This document shows, piece by piece, positions 10,992 through 19,951 of a DNA stretch of 64,000 nucleotides (position 1 is its first letter; every line of letters begins with the position of its first letter). The position numbers and the translations under genes are program-made. This DNA comes from Zavarzinia marina. GTDB lineage: Bacteria > Pseudomonadota > Alphaproteobacteria > Zavarziniales > Zavarziniaceae. The stretch spans positions 62,001 to 126,000 of the forward strand of contig NZ_JAKGSB010000004.1 of NCBI RefSeq assembly GCF_021568905.1. The letters are read 5' to 3'. Under the pieces are notes generated by a model. The model did not search any database. It was not told the DNA's origin and saw only the letters and a list, made by a program, of their open reading frames with translations.

Positions 10992-11933
10992 ATGTCCGAC
11001 AGCAAGCTCGACCTCGACGCCGGCCTGTTCCGCCGCGTCGATCTCAATCTGTTTCGCGTCTTCCTGGAGATCGCGCAGGCGGGCGGCATCGGGGCGGCGG
11101 CGCGGCGCCTGAACCTGCAGCAGCCGGCGGTCAGCGTCGCCCTGCAACGCCTCGAAGGCCATCTGGGCCATGCGCTGTGTACACGGACCTCGCGCGGGGT
11201 GACGCTGACGCCGGCCGGTCAGGTGGTGGCCCATTTCGCCGAGGAATTGTTCCGCGAGGTTCAGGCCCTGCCCCGCGCCCTGGCGGCCGCCTCGGGCGAG
11301 GTGGAGGGCGATCTGGTGATCCGCGCCGTCTCGGGCGTGGTCTCGCCCGAGGTGGATGCGACGCTCGAAGCCATGGCGCGGCGCCACCCGCGCATCCGCC
11401 TCAATATCGACATCGCGCCCCGCCGCATCGTGCTCCAGGCGCTTTTGAAGGGCACGGCCGAAGCCTGCCTGACCTTCGATTCGGCGCCCCGCGCCGATCT
11501 CCACTACGAACCCCTGATGCGGGAATATCAGCAGATCTATTGCGGGCGCAGCCACCCGCTCTATGGCATGCGCGTGGCCGATCCGGCGCGGCTGTCGGGG
11601 GAACGCTTCGTCCTGATGGGGTCGGACGAGCCGGACGACGTGCGCAACTTCAGGCGTCGCTACGGCCTCGGCGACAATCCGGCGGGGATCGCCGAGAATC
11701 TGTCGGAGACGATCCGCCTGATCCGCCTCGGCATCGGTATCGGCTTCCTGCCGACCCTGATCGCGGAAGGCGTGACACCCCCGGACGCTCTCTGGCCCCT
11801 GCTGCCGGTCGCGGACCTGCCGAATTACCTGATGTATCTGGTGACACGGCCGGAGGCGGAACAGACCCTGCCCGCCCAATTGTTCCTGGCCGAGATCCGG
11901 CGCCGCATGGCGGCCCTCGGCGCGCCGCTGTAG
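10992..11933 (+). CDS. LysR-family transcriptional regulator
   Basis: The 313-residue protein has an N-terminal winged helix-turn-helix (about 18-77, FLEIAQAGGIGAAARRLNLQ) and a LysR effector domain. The ATG at 10992 is preceded by a strong ribosome site, GGAGGGGGCC. It is transcribed away from the SDR-creatininase-Rieske operon with 131 nt between them, the classical layout for a LysR activator controlling the divergent operon. Confidence 0.92.
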   Translation: MSDSKLDLDAGLFRRVDLNLFRVFLEIAQAGGIGAAARRLNLQQPAVSVALQRLEGHLGHALCTRTSRGVTLTPAGQVVAHFAEELFREVQALPRALAAASGEVEGDLVIRAVSGVVSPEVDATLEAMARRHPRIRLNIDIAPRRIVLQALLKGTAEACLTFDSAPRADLHYEPLMREYQQIYCGRSHPLYGMRVADPARLSGERFVLMGSDEPDDVRNFRRRYGLGDNPAGIAENLSETIRLIRLGIGIGFLPTLIAEGVTPPDALWPLLPVADLPNYLMYLVTRPEAEQTLPAQLFLAEIRRRMAALGAPL

Positions 11934-11936
11934 GGC

Positions 11937-12368
11937 TCAGACCGCGCGCTTGAAGTGATAGCTGGCGATATGCAGCCCGCGGGCGAAATAGAAGCCATGG
12001 GCGGCGAAACGCTGGACGCCGGAATCGAGATCCAGTTCGGCGCAGCCGTTCCGCCGCGCCTCCTCGATCAGCCAGTTCATCAGGACCGTGCCGTCGCCCG
12101 CGCCGCGCCGGTCCTCGGTCGTCACCAGATCGTCGACATAGAGTTTCAGGCCGGCATAGAGGGTCTCGTAGAGCCTGAACCCCGCGACGGCGACGGGCGC
12201 GCCGCCGGCTCCCGCGCGCCAGATCATGCGATAGCCGCCGTCCCGCATGCGCCGCACCCGCGCCAGCAGGTCGTCGGGCCCGGCCAGTTGCGGGCGAAGC
12301 TGCGCGATCACCGGGAAAAGCGCGGCGACCTGGTCATCGGTCGCCGCCTCGAACACGTCCTGGGGCAT
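11937..12368 (-). CDS. GNAT-family N-acetyltransferase
   Basis: The 143-residue protein has a GNAT fold. The acetyl-CoA segment is VTTEDRRGAGDGTVLM, which departs from the consensus R/Q-x2-G-x-G/A by reading RRGAGDG. The ATG at 12368 shares one base with the stop of the GST gene (TGATG), so the two are translationally coupled. The acceptor substrate is unknown. Confidence 0.85.
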   Translation of the reverse strand: MPQDVFEAATDDQVAALFPVIAQLRPQLAGPDDLLARVRRMRDGGYRMIWRAGAGGAPVAVAGFRLYETLYAGLKLYVDDLVTTEDRRGAGDGTVLMNWLIEEARRNGCAELDLDSGVQRFAAHGFYFARGLHIASYHFKRAV

Positions 12369-13054
12369 CAACGGGCCTTCTGGCCGAAGAGTACCTTCTT
12401 CGCCTCTTCGTCGTCCTGCAGGGGTTTCCGCAGATCCTTGCCGACGGCGAAGCCCTTCTGCACGGCGGGCCGCGCCTCGATCGTCTCGAACCAGCGCCTC
12501 AGGTTGGGGAAGTCCGCCAGATCCTGGCCCTGGTTCTTATGGGGCACGACCCAGGGCCAGGCCGCCATGTCGGCGATCGAATAATCGCCCGCCAGGAAGT
12601 CGCGGTCGGCGAGGCGCTTGTTCATCACGCCATAGAGGCGGTTGACCTCGTTGGTGTAGCGGTTGATGCCATATTCGATCTGCTCCGGCGCATATTGCCG
12701 GAAATGATGGGCCTGGCCGGCCATGGGGCCGAGACCGCCCATCTGCCAGAACAGCCATTGCTCCACCTCGACCTTGGCGCGTTCTTCCTGGGGATAGAAG
12801 CGCCCGGTCTTCCGGCCGAGATATTGCAGGATCGCCCCCGACTCGAAGACCGAGATCGGCGCGCCGCCGTCGGCCGGTTCGGTATCGACGATGGCGGGCA
12901 TGCGGTTGTTCGGGGAAATCGCCAGGAAGGCGGGTTCGAACTGTTCGCCCCGGCCGATGTTCACCGGCTTCATCTCATAGGGCAGCCCGCATTCCTCGAG
13001 CATGATGGAGATTTTCCAGCCGTTCGGTGTGGGCCAGTAGTGGAGTTCGATCAT
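12368..13054 (-). CDS. glutathione S-transferase (Nu/YghU-YfcG-like)
   Basis: The 228-residue protein has an N-terminal thioredoxin-like domain (YWPTPNGWKISIMLEE, 5-20, with Asn11 in the TPNGWK motif of disulfide-bond reductase type GSTs) and an all-alpha C-terminal domain. The ATG at 13054 fits the ribosome site GGAGG five bases upstream; the upstream in-frame GTG would overlap that site. It is coupled to the acetyltransferase gene. Confidence 0.9.
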   Translation of the reverse strand: MIELHYWPTPNGWKISIMLEECGLPYEMKPVNIGRGEQFEPAFLAISPNNRMPAIVDTEPADGGAPISVFESGAILQYLGRKTGRFYPQEERAKVEVEQWLFWQMGGLGPMAGQAHHFRQYAPEQIEYGINRYTNEVNRLYGVMNKRLADRDFLAGDYSIADMAAWPWVVPHKNQGQDLADFPNLRRWFETIEARPAVQKGFAVGKDLRKPLQDDEEAKKVLFGQKAR

Positions 13055-13153
13055 CGTCACCTCCCTCGATGGGCGATGAACGATAACCGTTAACCTTCCG
13101 CCACAGGAATGCGCCCTGTGCAGGGCACCCTTTCGGCGATTTGTTCCACAGTT

Positions 13154-13543
13154 TCAGGCTGGTAAATGGCAGACGGCCTCGACGTTGTGACCGTCGGGAT
13201 CGAGCACGAAGGCGCCGTAATAGTCCGGATGGTAATGGGCGCGGATGCCGGGCGCGCCATTGTCGCGCCCGCCGGCCGCCAGCGCGGCGGCATGAAAGGC
13301 ATCGACGGTCGCCCGGTCCGGCGCTGTGAAGGCGACATGGAGGCCCGGCGTCATCGGCCGATCCGCCGTGCCGATCCAGAAGAAGGGCTTGCCCGCCGTC
13401 CCGAAACCGACATGGGCGCCGGCGCCGGTCTGTTCCGCCGTCACCGCCATCTGGACGGAAATGCCGAGGGGGGCGAGCGCGCGTTCGTAGAAGGCGCGGG
13501 AGGCTTCGAGATCGCCGACCCCGAAACCGATGTGGTCGATCAT
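13154..13543 (-). CDS. VOC-family (glyoxalase-fold) protein
   Basis: The 129-residue protein consists of two beta-alpha-beta-beta-beta modules starting MIDHIGFGVGDLEASRAFYERAL and ending DPDGHNVEAVCH, the usual glyoxalase/bleomycin-resistance/dioxygenase fold. His4, His69 and Glu123 are in metal-ligand positions. It is monodomain and lies 12 nt after the GNAT gene stop on the same strand. Function could be glyoxalase, antibiotic binding or fosfomycin-type; none can be chosen. Confidence 0.88.
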   Translation of the reverse strand: MIDHIGFGVGDLEASRAFYERALAPLGISVQMAVTAEQTGAGAHVGFGTAGKPFFWIGTADRPMTPGLHVAFTAPDRATVDAFHAAALAAGGRDNGAPGIRAHYHPDYYGAFVLDPDGHNVEAVCHLPA

Positions 13544-13555
13544 GGCGCATTCCCC

Positions 13556-14059
13556 TCAGAGGCCGAAGGCCCTTGCATAATGCACCGAACCGACATGGCC
13601 CGAAAGCGCCCCGGGCACGAGTTCCCGGGCCATGAAGGCGTCCCCCGCGAAGGGGCCTTGCAGCTTCGCGGCCAGTGCCGCCGAAAAGCCGAAGCGCGGA
13701 TAATAGGTGGGGTGCCCCAGCACCACCACCGCCTCGAAGCCACGCGCCTGCAACAGATCGAGGGAGGCGCGGATCAACCTGCCGCCGATGCCCCGGCCCT
13801 GACGTGCCGGCACGACCGAGACCGGGGCGAGAGCGACCGCCCGCACCGGACGCCCGTCCACCACCACGCCGAGGTCGGAATGGAGGATATGGCCGAGGAT
13901 CGCGCCCCCCTCCTCCGCCACCATGGAAAGCTCGACGTCGCCATCATGCGCGAGGCGGGCGACGAGATCCGCCTCGTCCCGCTGGCCGAAAGCTTCGGTG
14001 ACGACGGCCGCGATGGCCGGATCGTCGGTCGGCAGGCTTTCACGGATGCCGAGGTTCAT
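13556..14059 (-). CDS. GNAT-family N-acetyltransferase (YhbS-like)
   Basis: The 167-residue protein has the acetyl-CoA binding motif VVPARQGRGIGGRLI (about 84-98) and the pattern GHPTYYPRFGF common to the YhbS subgroup. The ATG at 14059, with GGAG six bases upstream, is preferred over an in-frame GTG at 14077 that overlaps repeat copy 3. It is followed closely by the VOC gene. Substrate unknown. Confidence 0.88.
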   Translation of the reverse strand: MNLGIRESLPTDDPAIAAVVTEAFGQRDEADLVARLAHDGDVELSMVAEEGGAILGHILHSDLGVVVDGRPVRAVALAPVSVVPARQGRGIGGRLIRASLDLLQARGFEAVVVLGHPTYYPRFGFSAALAAKLQGPFAGDAFMARELVPGALSGHVGSVHYARAFGL

Positions 14060-14077
14060 GCGGATCTCCGCCGACAC

Positions 14078-14160
14078 GCGTCACCCCGGCGAAGGCCGGG
14101 GTCTTTCGACGAGTAGGCGCCCTTGCCTGGGGGAGGTCCCGGCCTTCGCCGGGACGACGC
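14078..14160. repeat. dispersed palindromic repeat, copy 3
   Basis: This is the third copy of the repeat seen at 2191-2276 and 3211-3286, with CCCCGGCGAAGGCCGGGG at the left and TCCCGGCCTTCGCCGGGA at the right. Part of its centre (ctttcgacgagtag) is the reverse complement of the centre of copy 1, so the unit has a conserved core beyond the hairpin arms. It lies between gatB and the acetyltransferase gene. Confidence 0.85.
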
Positions 14161-14184
14161 GCATATTGTTGGCGCCCCTCCCCA

Positions 14185-15645
14185 TCAGGGGGAGAGCTTG
14201 CCCTTCAGGATCTCGTTCACGGCGGCGGGATTGGCCTTGCCCTGGGTCGCCTTCATCACCTGACCGACGAAGAAGCCGAAAAGCTTGTCCTTGCCCGAGC
14301 GATATTCCGCGACCTTGTCGGCGTTCCTGGCCAGAACCTCGTCGATCGCGGCCTCGATGGCACCGGTGTCGGTGACCTGGCGCAGCCCCTTCTCCTCGAC
14401 GATCGCACCCGGCGCCTTGCCGGTCTCGACCATCGCCTCGAAGACTTCCTTGGCGATACGGCCGGAGATCGTGTCGTCGGCGATCAGGTCGATCAGCTCG
14501 CCCAGCGCCTTGGCCGAGACCGGGCTGTCGGTCACGGACTTGCCGAGACGGTTCAGCATGGCGAAGTAATCGCCCATGATCCACGACGCCGCCAGCTTCG
14601 GGTCGCGGCCCTTGGCCACCGCCTCGAAGAAGTCGGCCGGCTCGCGCTCGGCGACCAGCACCGAGGCGTCATAGGGCTTGATGCCGTAGTCGGCGACCAG
14701 ACGGGCCTTCTTCTCGTCCGGCAGTTCCGGCAGGCCCTTCTCGATCTCCGCGACCCATTCGGCGTCGAGCACCAGGGGCAGCAGGTCGGGGTCCGGGAAA
14801 TAGCGGTAATCATGCGCGTCTTCCTTGGAGCGCATGGAGCGGGTCACGCCCTTGCCGGAATCGAACAGGCGGGTTTCCTGGTCGATCTTGCCGCCGTCCT
14901 CCAGGATGTCGATCTGGCGCCGGGCCTCATATTCGATGGCGGCGCGGACGAAGCGGATCGAATTGACGTTCTTGATCTCGCAGCGCGTGCCGAATTCCGC
15001 CCCCGGACGGCGCACCGAGACATTCACGTCGGCGCGCATGGAGCCTTCCTCCATATTGCCGTCGCAGGTCCCGAGGTAACGCAGCACGGTGCGCAGCTTG
15101 GTGAGGTAGAGCGCCGCCTCCTCCGCCGAACGCATGTCCGGCTCGGAGACGATTTCCATCAACGCGACGCCGGCCCGGTTCAGGTCGACGAAGGTGAGGT
15201 TCGGGTGCTGGTCGTGCATCGACTTGCCGGCGTCCTGTTCCAGGTGCAGGCGGGTGATGCCGATCTCGCGCGTCGAACCGTCCTTCATGTCGAGGATGAG
15301 ACGCCCCTCGCCGACGATCGGGTCCTTGTACTGCGATATCTGATAGCCGTTCGGCAGATCGGCGTAGAAATAATTCTTCCGGTCGAAGACCGAGGTCAGA
15401 TTGATCTTCGCCTTGAGACCGAGACCGGTGCGGACCGCCTGCTCGACACAATAACGGTTGATCACCGGCAGCATGCCGGGGAAGCCGGCATCGACGGTCG
15501 AGACCTGGGAATTGGGTTCCGCCCCGAAGGTGGTCGCGGCGCCGGAGAACAGTTTGGCGTTCGACGTGACCTGGGCATGGACTTCGAGGCCGATGACCAT
15601 TTCCCATTCGCCGGTGGCGCCCTGGATGAGGTTGGGGTTGGACAT
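14185..15645 (-). CDS. gatB: Asp-tRNA(Asn)/Glu-tRNA(Gln) amidotransferase subunit B
   Basis: The 486-residue GatB binds misacylated tRNA and activates the acid for amidation. Hallmarks are [19 protein letters not shown] (16-34), [15 protein letters not shown] and the [13 protein letters not shown] segment, with the C-terminal YqeY-like tail domain. The ATG at 15645 is favoured by GGAGG eight bases upstream and lies 2 nt past the gatA stop. Order gatC-gatA-gatB on one strand. Confidence 0.97.
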   Translation of the reverse strand: MSNPNLIQGATGEWEMVIGLEVHAQVTSNAKLFSGAATTFGAEPNSQVSTVDAGFPGMLPVINRYCVEQAVRTGLGLKAKINLTSVFDRKNYFYADLPNGYQISQYKDPIVGEGRLILDMKDGSTREIGITRLHLEQDAGKSMHDQHPNLTFVDLNRAGVALMEIVSEPDMRSAEEAALYLTKLRTVLRYLGTCDGNMEEGSMRADVNVSVRRPGAEFGTRCEIKNVNSIRFVRAAIEYEARRQIDILEDGGKIDQETRLFDSGKGVTRSMRSKEDAHDYRYFPDPDLLPLVLDAEWVAEIEKGLPELPDEKKARLVADYGIKPYDASVLVAEREPADFFEAVAKGRDPKLAASWIMGDYFAMLNRLGKSVTDSPVSAKALGELIDLIADDTISGRIAKEVFEAMVETGKAPGAIVEEKGLRQVTDTGAIEAAIDEVLARNADKVAEYRSGKDKLFGFFVGQVMKATQGKANPAAVNEILKGKLSP

Positions 15646-15647
15646 GG

Positions 15648-17126
15648 TCAGGCCCTCCACCACGCGGCGGGTTTCGCCTTGAAGGCCGCCGCCCGTTCCA
15701 GCGCGAAACCGACATTCAGCACGCCCGCCTCGTCGAAGGGCTTGCCGATCACCTGCAGGCCCATGGGCAGGCCCTGATCCGAAAGTCCGGCCGGCACCGA
15801 CATGGCGGGCAGGCCGGCCAGATTGGCGGTCACGGTGAAGACGTCCAGCAGATACATGGAGACGGGATCCGCCTTCTCGCCCGAGGCGAAGGCGGCAGAC
15901 GGCGCGGTCGGCGCCAATACGGCATCGACCGTCTCGAAGGCCGTCTCGAAATCATTGGCGATCAGGCGGCGCAGCTTCTGCGCCCGGCTGTAATAGGCGT
16001 CGTAATACCCGGCCGAGAGGACGTAGGTGCCGATCATGATGCGGCGGCGCACTTCGGGGCCGAAGCCCTCGCCCCGCGTATTCTCATACATTTCGATCAG
16101 GTCCTTGCCCGGCACGCGAAGGCCGAAGCGGACACCGTCGTAACGCGCGAGATTGGACGAGGCTTCCGCCGGCGCCACGATGTAATAGGCGGGCAGTGCG
16201 TGGCGGGTATGGGGCAGGGAAATCTCCACCACCTCGGCGCCGGCATCGCGCAGCCATTCGGCGCCCTTGGCCCACCAGGCCTCGATCTCGGCCGGCATGC
16301 CGTCGACCCGATATTCCTTGGGAATGCCGATCTTCTTGCCCTTCAGGTCGCCGGTCAGGGCGGCGGCGTAATCGGGCACGGGGGTGGGCACTGAGGTCGA
16401 ATCATGGGGGTCGTGGCCGGCCATGGAGCCGAGCAGGATCGCCGCGTCGGTCACCGATTTGGTCATCGGCCCCGCCTGTTCGAGGGAGGAGGCGAAGGCG
16501 ACGATGCCGAAGCGCGAGCAGCGGCCATAGGTCGGCTTGATGCCGACGGTGCCGGTGAAGGCGGCGGGCTGGCGGATGGAACCGCCGGTATCCGTGCCGG
16601 TCGCGGCGACGCAGAGATCGGCGGCGACGGCGGCGGCCGAACCGCCGGACGAGCCGCCGGGCACCAGGGCCGCGGTATCGCCATTGCGGCGCCAGGGGTT
16701 CACCACCGGGCCGTAGTAGGAATTCTCGTTCGAGCCGCCCATGGCGAATTCGTCCATGTTCAGCTTGCCGAGGAGTACGGCCCCGTCGCGCCACAGGTTC
16801 GACGTCACGGTCGATTCATAGGGCGGCGTGAAACCGTCCAGGATGTGGCTGGCGGCGGTGGTCAGCACGCCCCTGGTGCAGAACAGATCCTTCACGCCGA
16901 TCGGCAGGCCCTCGAGCGGGCCGGCCTCGCCCGCCGCGATCCGCGCATCCGACTTCGCCGCCTGTTCGAGGGCGAGGTCCGGCGTCTCGGTGATATAGGC
17001 GTTCAGCGCGCGGCCGCCTTCCATCGCGTCGAGGAAGGCGCTTGTCAGTTCGACGGCCGAGAAATCCTTGGCGGCCAGGCCCGCCTTCGCCTCGGCGATG
17101 CCGAGTTTCGTCAGTTCGCCCGCCAT
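15648..17126 (-). CDS. gatA: Asp-tRNA(Asn)/Glu-tRNA(Gln) amidotransferase subunit A
   Basis: The 492-residue amidase-signature enzyme releases ammonia from glutamine for tRNA-dependent Gln/Asn synthesis. The Ser-cisSer-Lys triad is visible as Lys79 (GVKD), the serines of GGSSGGS (157-163) and the nucleophile Ser183 (TGGSIRQPA). Its ATG shares one base with the gatC stop (TGATG). Confidence 0.97.
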   Translation of the reverse strand: MAGELTKLGIAEAKAGLAAKDFSAVELTSAFLDAMEGGRALNAYITETPDLALEQAAKSDARIAAGEAGPLEGLPIGVKDLFCTRGVLTTAASHILDGFTPPYESTVTSNLWRDGAVLLGKLNMDEFAMGGSNENSYYGPVVNPWRRNGDTAALVPGGSSGGSAAAVAADLCVAATGTDTGGSIRQPAAFTGTVGIKPTYGRCSRFGIVAFASSLEQAGPMTKSVTDAAILLGSMAGHDPHDSTSVPTPVPDYAAALTGDLKGKKIGIPKEYRVDGMPAEIEAWWAKGAEWLRDAGAEVVEISLPHTRHALPAYYIVAPAEASSNLARYDGVRFGLRVPGKDLIEMYENTRGEGFGPEVRRRIMIGTYVLSAGYYDAYYSRAQKLRRLIANDFETAFETVDAVLAPTAPSAAFASGEKADPVSMYLLDVFTVTANLAGLPAMSVPAGLSDQGLPMGLQVIGKPFDEAGVLNVGFALERAAAFKAKPAAWWRA

Positions 17127-17413
17127 CACTCGACCACCTTCGGCACCGTGAAGAAACATTCGATCCGGTCCGGCGCATTGGCCAGCAGGGTTTCGGCGCT
17201 GCCGCCGTCGGTAACGACGTCGTCGCGCAGCGGCAGGGAGCGATGCACGACGCTGGTCAGCGGCGCCACGCCCTCGACGTCGACGGACTGAAGCTGTTCG
17301 ACGAAATGCAGGATGCCGTTCACTTCATCGGCAAGGGCCGGCAGTTCGGCCTCGTCGACACGAATGCGCGCGAGACGCGCGATCTTCTTCACGGTAGCGG
17401 GATCGACCGACAT
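17126..17413 (-). CDS. gatC: Asp-tRNA(Asn)/Glu-tRNA(Gln) amidotransferase subunit C
   Basis: The 95-residue GatC is a small helical chaperone that wraps around GatA. It shows the conserved [16 protein letters not shown] start and the [11 protein letters not shown] segment near residue 70. It is the first gene of the gatCAB operon and is translationally coupled to gatA. Confidence 0.95.
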   Translation of the reverse strand: MSVDPATVKKIARLARIRVDEAELPALADEVNGILHFVEQLQSVDVEGVAPLTSVVHRSLPLRDDVVTDGGSAETLLANAPDRIECFFTVPKVVE

Positions 17414-17499
17414 ATCTCTGTTTTCCAGGAAATTCAGGCCGGGAACCTAGCAATGCGCGGGGGCCGAAGGCAAGCCTTACGCCCGGCGATGGCGTTTCC

Positions 17500-17595
17500 C
17501 CCTCACCCCACCCTCTCCCCGGAGGGGCGAGGGAGTCGATGGTGCGCCAGATGGGCCCCCTCGCCCCGCTTGCGGGGAGAGGGTTGGGGTGAGGG
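17500..17595. repeat. long inverted repeat of the CCCTCACCCC type
   Basis: The left arm CCCTCACCCCACCCTCTCCC (from 17500) and the right arm ending GGGGAGAGGGTTGGGGTGAGGG (to 17595) are near-perfect inverted complements. An inner pair, GGAGGGGCGAGGG / CCCTCGCCCCGC, extends the stem. It lies in the 195-nt gap between gatC and a small exported protein gene. It differs in sequence from the three GGCGAAGGCC repeats. Similar elements are common in proteobacterial intergenic DNA. Confidence 0.85.
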
Positions 17596-17608
17596 ATCCA
17601 GCGTCAGT

Positions 17609-17869
17609 TCAGCCCGGCTGGATGTCGCAGCCGCAGATCGGGCAGGCCTGGGCGACGGTCAGGGGCGTGGCGATACCGGCGGCGCCGAGCAGCTTCAGGG
17701 CACGGGTCAGATGGTCGCCATGGAGGCTGACGTTGCAGCGGGCGGCCATCAGGGCCTCATCGCGGGGGCCGACGTCCTGGGTGGTCCAGGCCAGCGCCTG
17801 GGTGGCGCCGAAGGCCATGGCCGGTGCGGACACGGAACCGAAGAGGAAAGCGCGGCGGCTGATCGACAT
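17609..17869 (-). CDS. small Tat-exported cysteine-rich protein
   Basis: This 86-residue protein is not a family I can name. It begins MSISRRAFLFGSVSAPAMAF, a twin-arginine signal peptide, with a plausible cleavage after ATQALA near residue 27. The mature part is about 60 residues and ends with CPICGC (76-81) plus Cys45, giving four cysteines that could bind a metal or a 2Fe-2S/heme group, or form disulfides after folded export. The ATG at 17869 has AAGG upstream. It stands between plsY and gatC, with no partner gene adjacent. Confidence 0.7.
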   Translation of the reverse strand: MSISRRAFLFGSVSAPAMAFGATQALAWTTQDVGPRDEALMAARCNVSLHGDHLTRALKLLGAAGIATPLTVAQACPICGCDIQPG

Positions 17870-17933
17870 GACGAAACCTTTCTCACCCCCTCGGGCCAAT
17901 GTCCGCCCGGGACCGCGCCGTGTCAACGCGGCA

Positions 17934-18548
17934 TCATTTCTTGCCGGCGCCGATGCGCGGCTCGGTCCCGGCGAGCAGGCGTTCGATATTGGCGCGGTGG
18001 CGGATGAAGATGAGCACGGCGCAGAACCCCGCCATGACCGCCTGATCCTGCCCCGCCAGATAGGCCGCATAGACGGGGCCCAGCGCCGCCGCCACCAGGG
18101 CCGCGAGGGACGAAATGCGAAAAATGCCGGCGATCACGGCCCAGGTGGCGCAGCACGCGAGCCCGGCGGGCCAGGCGATGGCGGTGAGCGTGCCGAGGAA
18201 GGTCGCCACCCCCTTGCCGCCGTTGAACTTCAGCCAGACCGGAAAGCAATGGCCGAGGAAGGCGGCGCCGCCCGCCATGGCTGCGAGCGGCACGCCCGCG
18301 ACCCACCAGGCGAGCCCGACCGCGATCGCCCCCTTGCCCGAATCGAGCAGCAGGGTGGCGAGCGCCAGCGGCTTGTTGCCGGTTCGGAGCACATTGGTGG
18401 CCCCGATATTGCCCGAGCCGATGGTCCTTATGTCGCCGAGCCCGGCCAGCCGCGTCAGCACCAGACCGAAGGGAATGGAGCCGAGCAGATAGCCCACGAC
18501 GACGGCGAGGCCGATCGTAATGGCGGCGGCGGTGGCGAGATCATCCAT
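17934..18548 (-). CDS. plsY: glycerol-3-phosphate acyltransferase
   Basis: The 204-residue integral membrane enzyme transfers acyl from acyl-phosphate to glycerol-3-phosphate, the first phospholipid step. The three PlsY motifs are present: GSIPFG (23-28) with GSGNIGATNVLR (44-55), KFNGGKGVATF (about 107-117), and the C-terminal RHRANIERLLAGTE. Several hydrophobic helices span the chain. Downstream of pyrC' on the same strand, as in other alphaproteobacteria. Confidence 0.95.
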   Translation of the reverse strand: MDDLATAAAITIGLAVVVGYLLGSIPFGLVLTRLAGLGDIRTIGSGNIGATNVLRTGNKPLALATLLLDSGKGAIAVGLAWWVAGVPLAAMAGGAAFLGHCFPVWLKFNGGKGVATFLGTLTAIAWPAGLACCATWAVIAGIFRISSLAALVAAALGPVYAAYLAGQDQAVMAGFCAVLIFIRHRANIERLLAGTEPRIGAGKK

Positions 18549-18619
18549 GGGCGGTTCCGGTCCCCGGTCGGAAGGGTGCGGCCGGTCTTCGCCGGCCTTC
18601 TGAAGGATGCGGCCTGCCT

Positions 18620-19951
18620 TCAGCCGGCCTTGGCGTCGAACACCTTGAGGCCGTCGACGACGGTCATCAAGACCTTGCCGGTCAGGGGCAGACCCTCGTA
18701 GGGCGTGTTCTTGGACTTGCCCCGCATGGCGTCGACATCGACGCGCCAGGGCTTTTCCGGATCGAAGACCACCAGATCCGCCTTGGCGCCCGCGCGCAGC
18801 ACCCCGCGCGAGGAAAGGCCAAGGAGTTTCGCCGGGGCCGCGGTCATGCGCGCCAGCACGTCGTTGAGGCGCATGCCGTGGGAATGATGCAGGGTCAGGG
18901 CCACCGCCAGCATGGTCTCCAGCCCGGCGGCACCGAAGGCGGCCTCGGCGAAGGGGCGGCGCTTGGCCTCCACGTCCTGCGGCATATGGGCGGAGACGAT
19001 GACGTCGATGGTGCCGTCCTTCACCGCCTCGACGATCGCCAGACGATCATCCTCGGTGCGGAGCGGCGGCGAGACCTTGGTGAAGGTCCGATAGTCGTTC
19101 ACCGCGTTCTCGTTCAGGCTGAAATAGACCGGCGCGGTGCCGCAGGTGACCGAGAGACCCCGCTTCTTGGCGGCGCGGATCACCTCGAGCGTATCCGCCG
19201 CGCTGACCTGGGCGACGTGATAGCGCGCCCCGGTCAGTTCGACGAGGCGCACGTCACGCTCCACCACCATGGCTTCCGCCGCGACCGGGATGCCGGCAAG
19301 ACCGAGACGGGTCGAGACATCGCCTTCGTTCATGGCGCCGTCCCGCGCCAGCGATGGATCCTCGGCGTGCTGGATGACCAGCTTGCCGAACAGGGTCGAA
19401 TAGGAAAGCGCGCGGCGCATCACCCGGGCGGAGGCGACGGCGCGGTCGCCATCGGTGAAGGCGACGGCGCCGGCCTCGACCAGAAGGCCCATCTCGCTCA
19501 TCTCGGTGCCGTTCAGGCCCTTGGTGACGGCGGCCATGGGCTGCACGCGGACCAGGCTGTTCTCGCGCGCCCGGCGCTCGACATATTCGACGATGGCGGG
19601 TTCGTCGATCGCGGGATCGGTATTGGGCAGGCAGATCAGGGTGGTGATGCCGCCCGCCGCCGCCGCCGCGCTGGCCGAGGCGAAGCTTTCCTTGTGTTCC
19701 GCCCCCGGCTCGCCGACGAAGGCATGCATGTCGATGAGGCCCGGCGCCAGGCAATGGCCGCCGCAGTCGACCACCTCGACGCCCGACGGCACGCCGCCCG
19801 AAAACAGGCTGGGACCGAGGTCGGCGATCTGGTCGCCGGTGGTCAGCAGGGCGCCCATGGTGTCGAGGCCGGTGGCCGGATCGAGCAGGCGGGCGTTCAG
19901 ATAGGCGACCAGCCTGCCCTTCTCGGCGCCGGGATTGGCGGGGCGCTTCAC
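18620..19951 (-). CDS. pyrC: dihydroorotase-like protein, probably catalytically inactive (PyrC')
   Basis: The 443-residue class I dihydroorotase homologue follows pyrB with a GTGA overlap. Several active-site residues are missing. The zinc motif HxH is His76-Ala-Phe78 ([10 protein letters not shown]), the catalytic segment TDHAPH reads SAHMPQ (320-325, Asp to Ala), and the usual PHHL stretch reads PVYF. The scaffold, with [16 protein letters not shown] and [10 protein letters not shown], is intact. Inactive PyrC' proteins of this sort are known to be structural partners of aspartate carbamoyltransferase, for instance in Pseudomonas, so this is probably a scaffold rather than an enzyme. A true dihydroorotase must lie elsewhere. 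Confidence 0.88.
   Translation of the reverse strand: MKRPANPGAEKGRLVAYLNARLLDPATGLDTMGALLTTGDQIADLGPSLFSGGVPSGVEVVDCGGHCLAPGLIDMHAFVGEPGAEHKESFASASAAAAAGGITTLICLPNTDPAIDEPAIVEYVERRARENSLVRVQPMAAVTKGLNGTEMSEMGLLVEAGAVAFTDGDRAVASARVMRRALSYSTLFGKLVIQHAEDPSLARDGAMNEGDVSTRLGLAGIPVAAEAMVVERDVRLVELTGARYHVAQVSAADTLEVIRAAKKRGLSVTCGTAPVYFSLNENAVNDYRTFTKVSPPLRTEDDRLAIVEAVKDGTIDVIVSAHMPQDVEAKRRPFAEAAFGAAGLETMLAVALTLHHSHGMRLNDVLARMTAAPAKLLGLSSRGVLRAGAKADLVVFDPEKPWRVDVDAMRGKSKNTPYEGLPLTGKVLMTVVDGLKVFDAKAG

Noticed and set aside
17500-17595. Calling the CCCTCACCCC inverted repeat a gatC or exported-protein terminator
   Set aside because: It has no U-run, is unusually long, and its GC-rich arms are a known dispersed repeat type; a terminator role is not shown.
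18620-19951. Annotating the gene as an active dihydroorotase
   Set aside because: Metal and catalytic residues are replaced (HAF, SAHMPQ, PVYF), so an enzymatic call is not supported.
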